A DNA stretch of 54,340 bases from Phenylobacterium sp. (GTDB taxonomy: Bacteria > Pseudomonadota > Alphaproteobacteria > Caulobacterales > Caulobacteraceae). Both the position numbers and the translations under genes were made by a program. Under the pieces are notes generated by a model. The model did no database searches. It was given only the letters and a program-made list of their open reading frames with translations, and was not told the origin of the DNA. Numbering within the stretch: position 1 is the first letter of the stretch; each line of letters starts with the position of its first letter. The stretch is taken from contig NZ_JAUYAF010000004.1 in the NCBI RefSeq assembly GCF_030693625.1, positions 1 to 54,340 on the forward strand, read 5' to 3'. Below are positions 42,501 to 51,523 of the stretch, one piece after another.

Positions 42501-43277
42501 ATGGCCTATGAAACCCTGATCGTCGAGACCACGGATGCGGTCACCCTGATCCGGCTGAACCGGCCCGAGGCGCTGAATGCGCTCAACAGCCAGCTCCTGT
42601 CGGAGTTGACCGCCGCCCTGGACGCCGCCGAGGCCGACGACGGCGTCCGCTGCCTGGTGCTCACCGGCTCGGACCGCGCCTTCGCCGCCGGCGCCGACAT
42701 CAAGGAGATGGCCGACAAGACCTATGCCCAGATGTTCGCGGCTGACTTCTTCGGCGCCTTCGCGCGGCGGATGGAGCAGTTCCGCAAGCCGGTGATCGCC
42801 GCGGTGGCGGGATACGCCTTGGGCGGCGGCTGCGAACTGGCCATGCTGTGCGACTTCATCATCGCCGCCGAGACCGCCAAGTTCGGCCAGCCGGAGATCA
42901 ATCTCGGCGTCGCGCCCGGCATCGGCGGCACCCAGCGCCTGACCCGCTTCGTCGGCAAGTCCAAGGCCATGGACATGATCCTGACCGCCCGGATGATGGA
43001 CGCCGCCGAGGCCGAGCGCTCGGGCCTGGTGTCCCGCGTCGTGGCCCCCGACAAGTTGATCGAGGAGGCCATGGCGGCCGCCGCCAAGATCGCCGGCCAG
43101 TCGCCCCTGGCGGTGATGATGAACAAGGAACTGGTGGAGGCGGCCTATGAGACCACGCTCTCCACCGGTGTGGCCCTGGAGCGGCGCCTGTTCCACTCGC
43201 TCTTCGCCTTCGACGACCAGAAGGAGGGCATGGCCGCCTTCGTCGAAAAGCGGAAGCCCACCTTCAAAGGGTCGTAG
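42501..43277 (+). CDS. Enoyl-CoA hydratase
   Basis: The 258-residue crotonase-fold enzyme has the oxyanion-hole segments [11 protein letters not shown] and [15 protein letters not shown]. Both catalytic acids are in place: Glu in GGGCELAM and Glu in [20 protein letters not shown]. The C-terminal [12 protein letters not shown] is characteristic of short-chain enoyl-CoA hydratase (ECHS1/PaaF-like). It hydrates trans-2-enoyl-CoA in beta-oxidation. A GAGGAG site precedes the ATG. In Caulobacter-type genomes this gene sits close to rpsT-dnaA. Confidence 0.93.
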   Translation: MAYETLIVETTDAVTLIRLNRPEALNALNSQLLSELTAALDAAEADDGVRCLVLTGSDRAFAAGADIKEMADKTYAQMFAADFFGAFARRMEQFRKPVIAAVAGYALGGGCELAMLCDFIIAAETAKFGQPEINLGVAPGIGGTQRLTRFVGKSKAMDMILTARMMDAAEAERSGLVSRVVAPDKLIEEAMAAAAKIAGQSPLAVMMNKELVEAAYETTLSTGVALERRLFHSLFAFDDQKEGMAAFVEKRKPTFKGS

Positions 43278-43285
43278 GCCCACCT

Positions 43286-43442
43286 TGTTCGGGTGGTTCG
43301 TGTGGTTCGTGGACCCTTTGAGGGGCCTGCAGGGCCGCACCGTCATGAGATTTGGAACCACGAACCACACGAACGGCACGAACGGGTCTGGTTCTGGAGG
43401 CCCGGTGATGAATCTGGGTCCCGGCCTGCGCCGGGATGAGCG
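43286..43442. repeat. Mosaic palindromic repeat (GTTCGTGTGG family with partial GTCATCCCGG unit), copy 2
   Basis: The palindrome GTTCGGGTGGTTCGTGTGG... pairs with ...CACGAACCACACGAACGG (43286-43386). A partial CTGGGTCCCGG...CCGGGATGAG unit follows (43413-43440). The order is the mirror image of copy 1 at 31260-31411. The ATG at 43436, in frame with the next gene, belongs to this repeat. Confidence 0.8.
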
Positions 43443-43450
43443 GTGTTGAG

Positions 43451-44035
43451 ATGCGGCTGATCGCCTTCGGAGAGAGCTTCGTGGTCGGGGCCGGGGATCC
43501 CGACCATCTGGGCTGGGTGGGGCGGGCGATCGCCGGCCGCCGCGAGATCAGCCTCTATAATATGGGCATCCGGCGCGAGGCCTCCGACCAGCTGTTGGCC
43601 CGATGGGAGGCCGAGGCGCGGCTGCGGCTGGTGGACTATGAGCCCATGCGGATTGTCTTCTCCTTCGGCTGCAACGACAGCCATCTGGTGGCCGGGGGCC
43701 CCAGGGTGGCTGTCGCCCAGACCCTGAAGAACGCGCGCGCCATGCTGACGGCGGCACGCGCCCTGGCGCCGGTGCTGATGGTCGGGCCGCCCCCGGTGGT
43801 CGATCCTGGGGTCTGCGCCCGCGCCGAGGCCCTCAACGCCGCCCTGCTGGCCCTGTGCGCCCGGCTGCAGGTCCCCTTCATCGACGTCTTCCAGCCCCTG
43901 ATGGCCGGCGGCCTGTGGCAGGCCGAGGCCGCAGCCTGGGACGGCGCCCATCCGGGCGCGGCCGGCTATCAGCAGATGGCCGACCTGGTGGGCGCGCACC
44001 CGGCCTGGCGGCGATTCACGCAAGCTGCGGAATAG
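43451..44035 (+). CDS. SGNH/GDSL-type hydrolase
   Basis: The 194-residue enzyme of the SGNH fold has block I FGESFVVG (Ser nucleophile; GES rather than GDS) and block II NMGIRREAS with Gly. Block III is SFGCNDSH, with Asn in the usual GxND, and block V is WDGAHPGAAGY with the Asp/His pair. There is no signal peptide, so it is a cytoplasmic esterase or lipase. I place the start at ATG 43451 (MRLIAFGES). The ATG at 43436 belongs to the upstream repeat and would add five residues. The substrate is unknown. Confidence 0.85.
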   Translation: MRLIAFGESFVVGAGDPDHLGWVGRAIAGRREISLYNMGIRREASDQLLARWEAEARLRLVDYEPMRIVFSFGCNDSHLVAGGPRVAVAQTLKNARAMLTAARALAPVLMVGPPPVVDPGVCARAEALNAALLALCARLQVPFIDVFQPLMAGGLWQAEAAAWDGAHPGAAGYQQMADLVGAHPAWRRFTQAAE

Positions 44036-44048
44036 CGTCCGAGCCGCA

Positions 44049-44077
44049 TTGACCCGCAAGGAACCTTCCCGTATATC
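44049..44077 (+). promoter_or_regulatory. Sigma-70 type promoter for rpsT
   Basis: TTGACC (44049-44054), a 17-base spacer and TATATC (44072-44077) form one of the strongest-looking housekeeping promoters in the window. It is 63 bases before the rpsT start codon, as expected for a ribosomal protein gene. Confidence 0.7.
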
Positions 44078-44139
44078 CGCGCCTCCAATTTACCCGCCCG
44101 AGCGCAGGTTCGGGCGCGAGCCGTTTTGAGAGCTGAAGC

Positions 44140-44409
44140 ATGGCCAATACGCCTGGCGCCAAGAAGGCCGTTCGCAAGATCGAACGCCGCACCGAAGTCA
44201 ACAAGGCCCGCCGCTCGCGCGTGCGGACCTATCTGCGCAAGTTTGAAGAGGCCCTGACCTCGGGCGACGCGGCCGCCGCCAAGGCCGCCTTCGTCGAGGC
44301 CCAGTCGGAGCTGATGCGCGCCGTCACCAAGGGCGTCGTGCACAAGAACACCGGCTCGCGGAAAGTGTCCCGCTTGGCCGCTCAGCTCAAGAAGATGGCC
44401 GCTGCCTAA
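44140..44409 (+). CDS. rpsT: 30S ribosomal protein S20
   Basis: The 89-residue, highly basic protein begins [26 protein letters not shown] split over the usual S20 N-terminal helix. It ends with the [22 protein letters not shown] segment that binds 16S rRNA. It binds early in 30S assembly. It has its own promoter (44049-44077) and an intrinsic terminator (44470-44506). Its position directly before dnaA is conserved in many alphaproteobacteria. Confidence 0.97.
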   Translation: MANTPGAKKAVRKIERRTEVNKARRSRVRTYLRKFEEALTSGDAAAAKAAFVEAQSELMRAVTKGVVHKNTGSRKVSRLAAQLKKMAAA

Positions 44410-44469
44410 GGTCGCGGCGCCGGGCGTATAGCCCGGCAGCTATCTAGCTGAAATAACTCGCTATTCTGA

Positions 44470-44506
44470 CGCACCCGCTGGTCGAAAGACCGGCGGGTGT
44501 TTTCGT
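44470..44506 (+). terminator. Intrinsic terminator after rpsT
   Basis: CACCCGCTGGTC pairs with GACCGGCGGGTG around a GAAA tetraloop, followed by TTTTCGTG. It separates rpsT transcription from dnaA control. Confidence 0.85.
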
Positions 44507-44538
44507 GCGCTGCAGCATTTCATTCACGCCCCTGCGAC

Positions 44539-44729
44539 GAATCTTCTCAGTTAACGGAGGGTCGAAATCAGGATTCCCTTGCCGCGCGAGGGGTCGATTT
44601 GAGTCAACGAAAATATCGACTTGAGCTGCGAAGAATCTGCGTTGACCCCCCCGGCTCCCTGACTAGTGTTCAGGTCTTAAGCGCGTTCTTCCATCCCATC
44701 TCGGATGAAAATCAGCGGCGGGAGGAGTC
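44539..44729. promoter_or_regulatory. dnaA control region with five GANTC methylation sites
   Basis: The 411-base gap between rpsT and dnaA has five GANTC sites at 44539-44543, 44572-44576, 44601-44605, 44633-44637 and 44725-44729. About half a site would be expected in that length at this base composition. In Caulobacter the CcrM methylase acts on GANTC and full methylation stimulates dnaA transcription. A candidate promoter is TTGAC (44642) with CTAGTG 13-17 bases on. Direct repeats TCGATTTGAG (44593) and TCGACTTGAG (44616) lie just upstream. I see no gene here and no consensus DnaA box. Confidence 0.65.
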
Positions 44730-44820
44730 TACCTTCTCGCCGGCTAAGAACTTGTGTTTGTTGAACAAAGATCCGGTAAGGCGCGGGGCCTCAGACCGGG
44801 CGGGCAGGTGATGGTTGGTG

Positions 44821-46284
44821 ATGACGATGACGACCGGGGGCATTGCGGGCGAGATGGCCGAGGCGACGGCTGGCGCCGTCTGGACGAAGACTTGCGTGGC
44901 GCTGAAGCGCGAGCTGGGTGAAGCCACCTTTGGCTCCTGGCTCGGCCAGGCCGCCCTGCGCGAGCGCGGTGAGGATGTGTGCCTGGTGGCCGCCACCGGC
45001 GTGGCGCGGGACTGGATTCGCCGCCATGCCTGGCGCAGGATCGGCGAACTGTGGGCGCAGAACGATCCGATGGGCCGCGCCCTGGACCTGAAGTCCCGCA
45101 TGGAATTCGACCAGGCCGCTCCGGCCTCGCCCATGGTCACGGCTGCGTCCCCCGTGGCGGCTGTGGCCGTCGCGCGTGCGGAAACCGGTCTCACCGGCAA
45201 TGTCATCGAAATCGAGGTCGACCTGACCGCGCCCCGGGCGGCGCGTCAGCAGGGCCTGCAGGAGCGCTTCTCCTTCGACACCTTCGTCGCCGGCCCCGCC
45301 AACGAGTTCGCCTTCGCGGTCGCCCGCCGGGTCGCCTCCTGGGCCGACGGCCACTTCAATCCCGTGCTCTTCCACGGCCCCTACGGCTTCGGGAAGACCC
45401 ACCTGCTGAACGCCATGGCCTGGGAGGCCATGCGGACGGCGCCGGGCAAGCGCGTGGTCTATCTGACCGCCGAGCGCTTCACCTCCACCTTCGTCAAGGC
45501 CGTGCAGGACCGCCAGACCGCGGCCTTCAAGGAGGAGCTGCGCAACGCCGATCTGCTGCTGATCGACGACGTGCAGTTCGTGGCCGGCAAGACCTCCACC
45601 CAGGAGGAGCTGTTCCACACCCTGATGGCGCTCATCGAGGACGGCCGCCGGGTGGTGATGACCGCCGACCGCTCGCCGGCCGAGCTGTCGGAAATGGAGC
45701 CGCGCCTGCGCAGCCACCTGCAGGCCGGCCTGGTCTGCGGTATCGAGCCCGCCGACCGCACCCTGCGTCTGGGCATCCTGGAACGTAAGCTGGCCACCCT
45801 GGCCGGCCAGGGGCGCTTTGTCCCCTCGGCCAAGGCCGAGGTGCTGGAATTCCTCGCCGACCGCTTCACCGACAGCGTGCGCGAGCTGGAGGGGGCCTTG
45901 AACACCCTGGTGGCCCGGGTGGGCGGCGAGGTCGCCCGCCTGTCCCTGGACGAGGCCCAGGCCATCCTGCGCCCCAACCTCTCCTGCACCGAGAAACGGG
46001 TGACGGTGGACCAGATCCAGAAGGCCGTGGCTGAGCACTACGGCCTCAAGCAGGCCGACATGATCTCCGAGCGCCGGGCCCGCGCCGTGGCCCGCCCGCG
46101 CCAGGCGGCCATGTGGATCGCCAAGCAGATCACCACCCGCTCCCTGCCCGACATCGGCCGCCGGTTCGGCGGCCGCGACCACACCACCGTCCTGCACGCC
46201 GTGCGCCGCATCGAGGCCCTGAAGGCGGACGATCCCGTGTTGGCGCGCGATCTCGACACCCTGCTGCGCAAGCTGCGCAGCTAG
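44821..46284 (+). CDS. dnaA: Chromosomal replication initiator DnaA
   Basis: The 487-residue initiator has four domains: domain I (about 10-85), a variable linker (86-135), the AAA+ core, and the DNA-binding domain IV. In the core, Walker A GPYGFGKTH is at 186-194, Walker B LLLIDDVQF at 246-254 with Asp249/250, and sensor VVMTADRSP follows. Domain IV ends with the DnaA signature GGRDHTTVLHAVRRIE. ATP-bound DnaA melts the replication origin. I chose ATG 44821 (MTMTTGG), with AGGTGATGG nine bases upstream, over TTG 44815 or GTG 44818. It is monocistronic, with a GANTC-rich promoter region and a strong terminator. Confidence 0.97.
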   Translation: MTMTTGGIAGEMAEATAGAVWTKTCVALKRELGEATFGSWLGQAALRERGEDVCLVAATGVARDWIRRHAWRRIGELWAQNDPMGRALDLKSRMEFDQAAPASPMVTAASPVAAVAVARAETGLTGNVIEIEVDLTAPRAARQQGLQERFSFDTFVAGPANEFAFAVARRVASWADGHFNPVLFHGPYGFGKTHLLNAMAWEAMRTAPGKRVVYLTAERFTSTFVKAVQDRQTAAFKEELRNADLLLIDDVQFVAGKTSTQEELFHTLMALIEDGRRVVMTADRSPAELSEMEPRLRSHLQAGLVCGIEPADRTLRLGILERKLATLAGQGRFVPSAKAEVLEFLADRFTDSVRELEGALNTLVARVGGEVARLSLDEAQAILRPNLSCTEKRVTVDQIQKAVAEHYGLKQADMISERRARAVARPRQAAMWIAKQITTRSLPDIGRRFGGRDHTTVLHAVRRIEALKADDPVLARDLDTLLRKLRS

Positions 46285-46311
46285 ACTTCAGCCAAATTCC
46301 AGGTTGAAACG

Positions 46312-46343
46312 AAGGCCCGCCACCCCGGCGGGCCTTTCGCTTT
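46312..46343 (+). terminator. Intrinsic terminator after dnaA
   Basis: GGCCCGCC / GGCGGGCC stem (46314-46334) with a 5-base loop, followed by TTTCGCTTT. It lies 28 bases after the dnaA stop. Confidence 0.87.
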
Positions 46344-46353
46344 GGGGAAAGCA

Positions 46354-46487
46354 TCTCCTCTCCCCGTTCAGGGGGAGGGGGTAGGGTGAGGGGGCGCGCA
46401 GCAAGGCTGCGCGTCGCGGCCCCGGAGTGACAACGGAATTTCAGAAAGCGCCCTCACCCTACCCTCTCCCACAAGTGGGAGAGGAGG
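46354..46487. repeat. Palindromic repeat, CCCTCTCCC family
   Basis: TCTCCTCTCCCC...GGGGGAGGGGGTAGGGTGAGGG on the left mirrors CCCTCACCCTACCCTCTCCC...GGGAGAGGA on the right, with an inner CGCGCAGC / GCTGCGCG hairpin. This repeat type is widely distributed in proteobacterial intergenic regions. Together with the two terminators it fills the 309-base gap between the convergent dnaA and pnp genes. Confidence 0.8.
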
Positions 46488-46533
46488 CGCTGACCTCTGG
46501 CCGCCTACGGGGAAGCGGCCGAACTACGCCCAA

Positions 46534-46570
46534 ACAAAAAGGGGCGGCCGCATCGCTGCGGCCGCCCCTT
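46534..46570 (-). terminator. Intrinsic terminator after pnp
   Basis: On the minus strand an 11-bp perfect stem GGGGCGGCCGC / GCGGCCGCCCC (46541-46568) with a 6-base loop is followed by TTTTTGTTTG. It lies 24 bases after the pnp stop. Confidence 0.9.
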
Positions 46571-46593
46571 CGATGTCTCAGAGACTTAGGCGC

Positions 46594-48726
46594 TTACGCG
46601 TCTTCGCCCTGCTTGGCCGAGAGGTCTTCGCCGGTTTCCTGGTCGACGACCTTCATGGACAGGCGGGTCTTGCCGCGATCGTCGAAGCCCAGGAGCTTGA
46701 CCTTCACGGTCTGGCCCTCGGTCAGGACGTCGGAGACCTTGGCGACGCGGTCGCTGGAGATCTGGCTGACGTGCACCAGGCCGTCCTTGGCGCCGAAGAA
46801 GTTCACGAAGGCGCCGAAGTCGACGATCTTCACGACCTTGCCGGTGTAGATGGCGTTCAGCTCGGGCTCCGAGGCGATGGAGCGGATCCATTCCTTGGCG
46901 GCGTCGATCTTGGACTGGTCGGAGGCCGAGACCTTGATGGTGCCGTCGTCCTCGATGTCCACCTTGGCGCCGGTCTTTTCCACGATTTCGCGGATGACCT
47001 TGCCGCCCGACCCGATGACTTCACGGATCTTGTCGACCGGGACCTTCATGGTCTCGATCTTCGGGGCGAACTCGCCGAGTTCCTGACGCGGGGCTTCCAT
47101 GGCCTTGGCCATCTCGGCGAGGATGTGCTTGCGGCCACCCTTCGCCTGTTCCAGCGCCTGCTTCATGATCGCTTCGGTGATGCCGGCGATCTTGATGTCC
47201 ATCTGCAGGGAGGTGATGCCGTCCTCGGTGCCGGCGACCTTGAAGTCCATGTCGCCCAGGTGGTCTTCGTCACCCAGGATGTCCGACAGGACCGCGAAGC
47301 CGTCCGATTCCAGGATCAGGCCCATGGCGATGCCGGAGACCGGCTTCTTCAGGGGCACACCCGCATCCATCAGGGCCAGCGAGGAGCCGCAGACCGAGGC
47401 CATCGAGGACGAGCCGTTGGACTCAGTGATCTCGGAGACCAGACGGATGGTGTAGGGGAAGTCTTCCTGCTTGGGCAGCATCGGCCGGATGGCGCGCCAG
47501 GCGAGCTTGCCGTGGCCGACTTCGCGGCGGCCAGGGGCGCCCATGCGGCCAGTTTCACCCACCGAGAAGGGGGGGAAATTGTAGTGCAGCATGAACTTCT
47601 CGTAGTACTTGCCTTCCAGGGCGTCGATCAGCTGCTCGTCGTCGCCGGTGCCCAGGGTGGCCACGACCAGGGCCTGGGTTTCACCGCGGGTGAACAGGGC
47701 CGAACCGTGGGCGCGGGGCAGGACGCCCACTTCCGAGACGATCTGGCGGACCTTGTCGACGGTGCGGCCGTCGATGCGGATGCCGGTGTCGAGGATGTTG
47801 CGACGCACGACGTCGGCTTCGAGTTCCTTGAACACGCCGCCGAGCTTGTCGGGGCCGATGCCGGCGGGGTTGGTGTCGGACTTGCCGAACTTTTCCGTCG
47901 CCTTGGCCTTGGCCTTGCCGACCGCGTCCTGGCGTTCGCCCTTGGCCACGATCTTGTAGGCGGCGGCCAGGTCCTTGCCGATCAGCTTCTTCACTTCGGC
48001 CTTGATGGCGTCGGTGTCGTCGGGGGTGAAGTCGAAGGGCTCCTTGGCGGAGTGCTCGGCCAGTTCGATGATCGCGTCGATCACCGGCTGGATGCCGGCG
48101 TGGGCGAACATGACGCCTTTCAGCACTTCGTCTTCGCTGAGCTCCTGGATCTCGGACTCAACCATCATGACGGCTTCGTTGGTCGAGGCGACCACGAGGT
48201 CCATCGCCGATTCCTTCATCTCGTCGAGAGTCGGGTTCAGGATGTATTCGCCGTTGACGTAGCCCACGCGGGCCGCGCCGATCGGGCCCATGAAGGGGGC
48301 GCCGGAGATCACCAGGGCGGCCGAGGCGGCCACCAGGGCGACGATGTCGGGATCGTTTTCCAGGTCGTGGGCCAGCACGGTGCAGACCACCTGGACTTCA
48401 TTCTTGAAGCCCTTGACGAACAGCGGGCGGATCGGACGGTCGATCAGGCGGCTGGTGAGGGTTTCCTTTTGGCTGGGCGCGCCCTCGCGGCGGGGGAAGG
48501 AGCCCGGGATCTTGCCCGCGGCGTAGAACTTCTCCTGGTAGTTCACGGTCAGCGGGAAGAAGTCCTGACCCGGCTTGGCGCTCTTGGCGTAGACCGCGGT
48601 GGCCAGCACCATGGTCTCACCGTAGGTGGCGAGAACGGCGCCGTCGGCCTGGCGGGCCATGCGGCCGGTTTCCAGGGTCAGCGTCTTGCCGCCCCACTCG
48701 ATGGTCTTGCGTTTGATATCGAACAT
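46594..48726 (-). CDS. pnp: Polyribonucleotide nucleotidyltransferase
   Basis: The 710-residue PNPase phosphorolytically degrades RNA from the 3' end and is a core part of the alphaproteobacterial degradosome. It contains two RNase PH domains joined by a helical linker; the second carries the catalytic [23 protein letters not shown] domain ([17 protein letters not shown]) and an S1 domain near the C-terminus ([21 protein letters not shown]) follow, with a short acidic tail. Length is standard. The ATG at 48726 follows AAAGAAG. It is the last gene of the rbfA-truB-rpsO-pnp run, 245 bases after rpsO, past a terminator, so it probably also has its own promoter. Confidence 0.97.
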   Translation of the reverse strand: MFDIKRKTIEWGGKTLTLETGRMARQADGAVLATYGETMVLATAVYAKSAKPGQDFFPLTVNYQEKFYAAGKIPGSFPRREGAPSQKETLTSRLIDRPIRPLFVKGFKNEVQVVCTVLAHDLENDPDIVALVAASAALVISGAPFMGPIGAARVGYVNGEYILNPTLDEMKESAMDLVVASTNEAVMMVESEIQELSEDEVLKGVMFAHAGIQPVIDAIIELAEHSAKEPFDFTPDDTDAIKAEVKKLIGKDLAAAYKIVAKGERQDAVGKAKAKATEKFGKSDTNPAGIGPDKLGGVFKELEADVVRRNILDTGIRIDGRTVDKVRQIVSEVGVLPRAHGSALFTRGETQALVVATLGTGDDEQLIDALEGKYYEKFMLHYNFPPFSVGETGRMGAPGRREVGHGKLAWRAIRPMLPKQEDFPYTIRLVSEITESNGSSSMASVCGSSLALMDAGVPLKKPVSGIAMGLILESDGFAVLSDILGDEDHLGDMDFKVAGTEDGITSLQMDIKIAGITEAIMKQALEQAKGGRKHILAEMAKAMEAPRQELGEFAPKIETMKVPVDKIREVIGSGGKVIREIVEKTGAKVDIEDDGTIKVSASDQSKIDAAKEWIRSIASEPELNAIYTGKVVKIVDFGAFVNFFGAKDGLVHVSQISSDRVAKVSDVLTEGQTVKVKLLGFDDRGKTRLSMKVVDQETGEDLSAKQGEDA

Positions 48727-48934
48727 TTTGCTTCTTTCTCATCCCGCGGGCGCATTCCCGGCGGGGGCGGACAGGGCGGGGGGTTCCCGAGATCCTCTCC
48801 AGTCAAACAGGCGGGGGTGAGGATCACTGTGGAACCCTCGGCGTGTTTGGGCGCCCACCGAAAGGGGCGGCCCGGACCGCTTTTGATCCTCCGGCCTGTC
48901 GCGGAGGAAGCGGGAAATCATGGAGCCTGATACG

Positions 48935-48960
48935 CAAAGCCCCCGCTTTCGCGGGGGCTG
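48935..48960 (-). terminator. Intrinsic terminator or attenuator after rpsO
   Basis: AGCCCCCGC / GCGGGGGCT stem with a GAAA loop, then TTGCG on the minus strand, 12 bases after the rpsO stop. The short T-run suggests partial read-through into pnp, as is known for the E. coli rpsO-pnp junction. The rest of the gap (48727-48934) holds nothing else I can identify. Confidence 0.75.
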
Positions 48961-48971
48961 GACTTGGTGTC

Positions 48972-49241
48972 CTAGCGGCGCAGACCCAGCTTCTCGATGA
49001 TGGCCTGATAGCGACCGGTGTCGGTGCTCTTCAGGTGGTCGAGAAGTCGGCGGCGCTGGGAAACCATCTTCAGAAGGCCCCGGCGCGAGTGGTTGTCTTT
49101 CTTGTGAGCCTTGAAGTGCTCGGTCAGGTTCGCGATCCGCTCCGTGAGGATCGAGACCTGCACTTCAGCGCCACCCGTGTCCGCTTCGGAGCGGCCGTGG
49201 GTCTTGATAAGCTCGGCCTTACGTTCAATCGTAATCGACAT
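48972..49241 (-). CDS. rpsO: 30S ribosomal protein S15
   Basis: The 89-residue protein is complete and typical: [25 protein letters not shown] split around the rRNA-binding helix, then [13 protein letters not shown] and the terminal KLGLRR. It is a primary binder of the 16S central domain and represses its own mRNA in many bacteria. It starts three bases after truB, so it is transcribed with it, and is followed by a terminator-like hairpin before pnp. Confidence 0.97.
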   Translation of the reverse strand: MSITIERKAELIKTHGRSEADTGGAEVQVSILTERIANLTEHFKAHKKDNHSRRGLLKMVSQRRRLLDHLKSTDTGRYQAIIEKLGLRR

Positions 49242-49244
49242 CGG

Positions 49245-50189
49245 TCAGTCTCCGCTCTTGGTCAGATGAAAGACTCGCGATGGCTCGAGCTTGCCTGCGC
49301 GCATCTCGCAGAGCGCCACCATCATCCCCTCCGACAGCACTGAAACGGTTCGAGAACCCAGGGTGAGCTGGGCTTTCAGGGCTTCAACCTGTCGGGGAAC
49401 GAGAACGATGGGCCGTCCCTGCTTAAGTCTGAAAGCGTCTTCGGCGGTCACGGCCAGCTCCGGGATGTCGTCCAGGGCGGTCTCGACCGGAAGCAATGCG
49501 TCCAGATGGCCGGGCTTATGCCCCAAATCCTCAAGCAATTCCAGTGTTATCGCCCGGTCTTCGGAGAAGGCCCCGACCCGGGTGCGGCGAAGCGCGCTGA
49601 CATGGGCGCAGGCTCCCAGCATTTCCGCCAGATCCCGCACGATGGCGCGCACATAGGTGCCCTTGCCGCAGCTGACCTCGATCTCGACATGGTCGGGATC
49701 AGGAGCCTCCACCACGCGGGCGGAATGGATGGTGACGATGCGGGCCGCAAGCTCCACCTCATGGCCGGCGCGGGCCAGGTCATAGGCCCGCTCGCCGTCC
49801 ACCTTGATGGCCGAGAAGATCGGCGGGACCTGGGAGATCTCGCCCACGAAGGCCGGAAGCTTCTCTTCCACCTGCGCCACGGTAGGCCGCACGTCGGAGG
49901 TGGCCGTGGTCACACCCTCGCGGTCAAAGCTGGCGGTGGTGCGGCCCCACTCGATGATGAAGCGGTAGGTCTTGTCGGCGTCCATCAGGAAGGGGACGGT
50001 CTTGGTGGCTTCCCCGAGCGCGATGGGCAGGATGCCGGTGGCCAGGGGGTCCAGGGTGCCGGCGTGACCCGCTTTCTGGGCGTTGAACAGCCGGCGCACA
50101 CGGCCGACCGCGCTGGTGGAGGTCAGGTCATAGGGCTTGTCGAGGCAGATCCAGCCCGAGACCGGATCGCCCTTCTTGCGTCGCGCCAT
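49245..50189 (-). CDS. truB: tRNA pseudouridine(55) synthase
   Basis: The 314-residue enzyme makes pseudouridine 55 in the tRNA T-loop. Catalytic Asp lies in [16 protein letters not shown]; the KTYRF-type [14 protein letters not shown] and [11 protein letters not shown] motifs are conserved, as is the RNA-contacting [15 protein letters not shown]. The C-terminal about 70 residues form the PUA-like extension of type-II TruB. ATG 50189 begins [19 protein letters not shown]. It lies 9 bases after rbfA and 3 bases before rpsO, in a tight operon. Confidence 0.96.
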   Translation of the reverse strand: MARRKKGDPVSGWICLDKPYDLTSTSAVGRVRRLFNAQKAGHAGTLDPLATGILPIALGEATKTVPFLMDADKTYRFIIEWGRTTASFDREGVTTATSDVRPTVAQVEEKLPAFVGEISQVPPIFSAIKVDGERAYDLARAGHEVELAARIVTIHSARVVEAPDPDHVEIEVSCGKGTYVRAIVRDLAEMLGACAHVSALRRTRVGAFSEDRAITLELLEDLGHKPGHLDALLPVETALDDIPELAVTAEDAFRLKQGRPIVLVPRQVEALKAQLTLGSRTVSVLSEGMMVALCEMRAGKLEPSRVFHLTKSGD

Positions 50190-50198
50190 GTTGGAAAA

Positions 50199-50606
50199 TC
50201 AGTCCTGGTCGGAGGGATCGGCGGCGAGGTCCTGGGCGACCTTGGGATCATCAAACAGCGCGTTGATGCGGCTGGCCTCGTTGAAGGTCTCGTCGTGGAC
50301 GAACTTCAGGTCGGGCGTGAACTTCATCTCGATGGCGCGGCCCAGGCAGCCACGCAGGAACTTGGCGTGGCGGTTCAGCGCGTCCACCACCACCGAGTAC
50401 TTCTGGCCCCCCAGGGGCTCGACGAAGCAGATGGCGTGGCGCAGGTCCGGGCTCATACGCACCTGGGTGACCGTGATGGGCACACCGGCCAGGTCCGGGT
50501 CCTGGATTTCGTGCTCGCGCATCACCTCCACCAGGGCATGTCGGGTGAGTTCGCCGGCGCGCAGTTGGCGCTGGCTCGGGCCGGCGGGCTTTCCGGGACG
50601 TTTCAT
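50199..50606 (-). CDS. rbfA: 30S ribosome-binding factor
   Basis: The 135-residue KH-fold protein helps mature the 30S subunit and process the 16S 5' end. Seen: QLRAGELTRHALVEVM at the N-terminus, VTVTQVRMSPDLRHAICFVEPLGG-type strand pair, and PDLKFVHDETFNEASRINALFDD at the C-terminus. ATG 50606 has AAGG upstream; the longer open frame from 50633 adds nine unconserved residues. The protein ends with an acidic tail. It starts a tight rbfA-truB-rpsO unit and is separated from infB by two unrelated genes. Confidence 0.95.
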   Translation of the reverse strand: MKRPGKPAGPSQRQLRAGELTRHALVEVMREHEIQDPDLAGVPITVTQVRMSPDLRHAICFVEPLGGQKYSVVVDALNRHAKFLRGCLGRAIEMKFTPDLKFVHDETFNEASRINALFDDPKVAQDLAADPSDQD

Positions 50607-50696
50607 GGCTCTACCTTCTAGGGCCTGGCCCACGGATCGGACGTGGGGCTCAGGGAAGCCGGCGCTTCTAGTGGTCCCGCGGGCTCAAGTCCACCC

Positions 50697-51488
50697 CTAG
50701 GCCCCGGTCCGGTCCTTGAAGAAGGCGATCACCCGCTGCTCGGCGGCCTTGGTGGGGCCGTCCTCCTTCAGGTGCAGGGTCAGGACCGAGTGCGGCGCCA
50801 TCTGGGCCGGGGCGGCGTCGGCGTCCGACAGCTCGATGGCCTCGAAGCGGTCGCCGAACTCTCGGCGGAAGGTCTCGAACCTGGCGTCGGGGACGAAGGT
50901 GTCGCTGGTGAAGCGCAGGCCGATCATCGACAGGTCCTCGTCCTCGAACCGCTGCCGGGCGCAGGCGATCTCCTTGGCCGAGACGCCGATCCCCGCCCCT
51001 CGCTTGGGGTTCTTGCCGGCCAGCGGCAGGGACGGCTGGGACAGGACCGGCGCCACAACGGCCGGCTCGGTCATCATGGCCAGGGCGAAGTTGCCGGTGA
51101 AGCACATGCCCACGGCGCCCACCCCCTTGCCGCCGCAGTCGGCGTGGGCCTTACGGGCCAGGGCGCGCAGCCAGTCGACGATGGGGCTCGACTTGTCGGT
51201 GGCCCAGGCGTTGAATTCGCGTCGGATGCAGATCGTCCAGGCGATGGTGGAGAGCGCGTAGCCTGGGCTGACAGGGCGGCCCGGATCGCCGAACAGGCTG
51301 GGGCAGTAGACGGTCATGCCCGCTGCCGCCACCCGGTCAGCGAAGGCGATCACCAGCGGGTGCAGGCCCGGCATCTCATGGATGATGATGACCGCAGGGC
51401 CGGAGCCGCGCCGGTAGACGTCGCGCTTGCGATGGCCGTCGTCGAACTCGAACGTCTCGTAATCGCTCAGCGCGGCTTCGTAGCCCAT
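50697..51488 (-). CDS. Dienelactone hydrolase family protein
   Basis: The 263-residue alpha/beta hydrolase has the family's Cys nucleophile in GAVGMCFTGNFAL. Glu in VIIIHEMPGL contacts it, and a C-terminal His (APHSVLT) probably completes the Cys-Asp-His triad. DLH hydrolyses cyclic dienelactones to maleylacetate; many homologues act on other lactones or esters. No aromatic-degradation genes are nearby, so the substrate is unknown. It lies between infB and rbfA on the same strand, separated from rbfA by 90 bases and from the lipoprotein gene by 35. Confidence 0.88.
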   Translation of the reverse strand: MGYEAALSDYETFEFDDGHRKRDVYRRGSGPAVIIIHEMPGLHPLVIAFADRVAAAGMTVYCPSLFGDPGRPVSPGYALSTIAWTICIRREFNAWATDKSSPIVDWLRALARKAHADCGGKGVGAVGMCFTGNFALAMMTEPAVVAPVLSQPSLPLAGKNPKRGAGIGVSAKEIACARQRFEDEDLSMIGLRFTSDTFVPDARFETFRREFGDRFEAIELSDADAAPAQMAPHSVLTLHLKEDGPTKAAEQRVIAFFKDRTGA

Positions 51489-51523
51489 GGCGTTCCCCCA
51501 CCCTTTGGCGGGAGCCTAACCCG

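Noticed and set aside
44497..44811. 104-codon open frame between rpsT and dnaA
   Set aside because: It starts inside the rpsT terminator, has no ribosome binding site, mixed codon use and no similarity I recognise; the stretch is better explained as dnaA regulatory DNA.
44410..44820. Replication origin (oriC) upstream of dnaA
   Set aside because: No cluster of DnaA boxes and no AT-rich unwinding element; in Caulobacter relatives the origin lies near hemE rather than at dnaA. The region looks like transcriptional control only.
46354..46487. Inverted GGGAGAGG / CCTCTCCC blocks considered as attachment site or small RNA
   Set aside because: No integrase or phage gene nearby; matches a dispersed palindromic repeat type and lies between two terminators.
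46573..48930. 785-codon plus-strand frame opposite pnp
   Set aside because: Entirely antisense to PNPase, made of Asp/Gly/Leu/His-rich repeats characteristic of a reverse-frame shadow; runs through the terminator.
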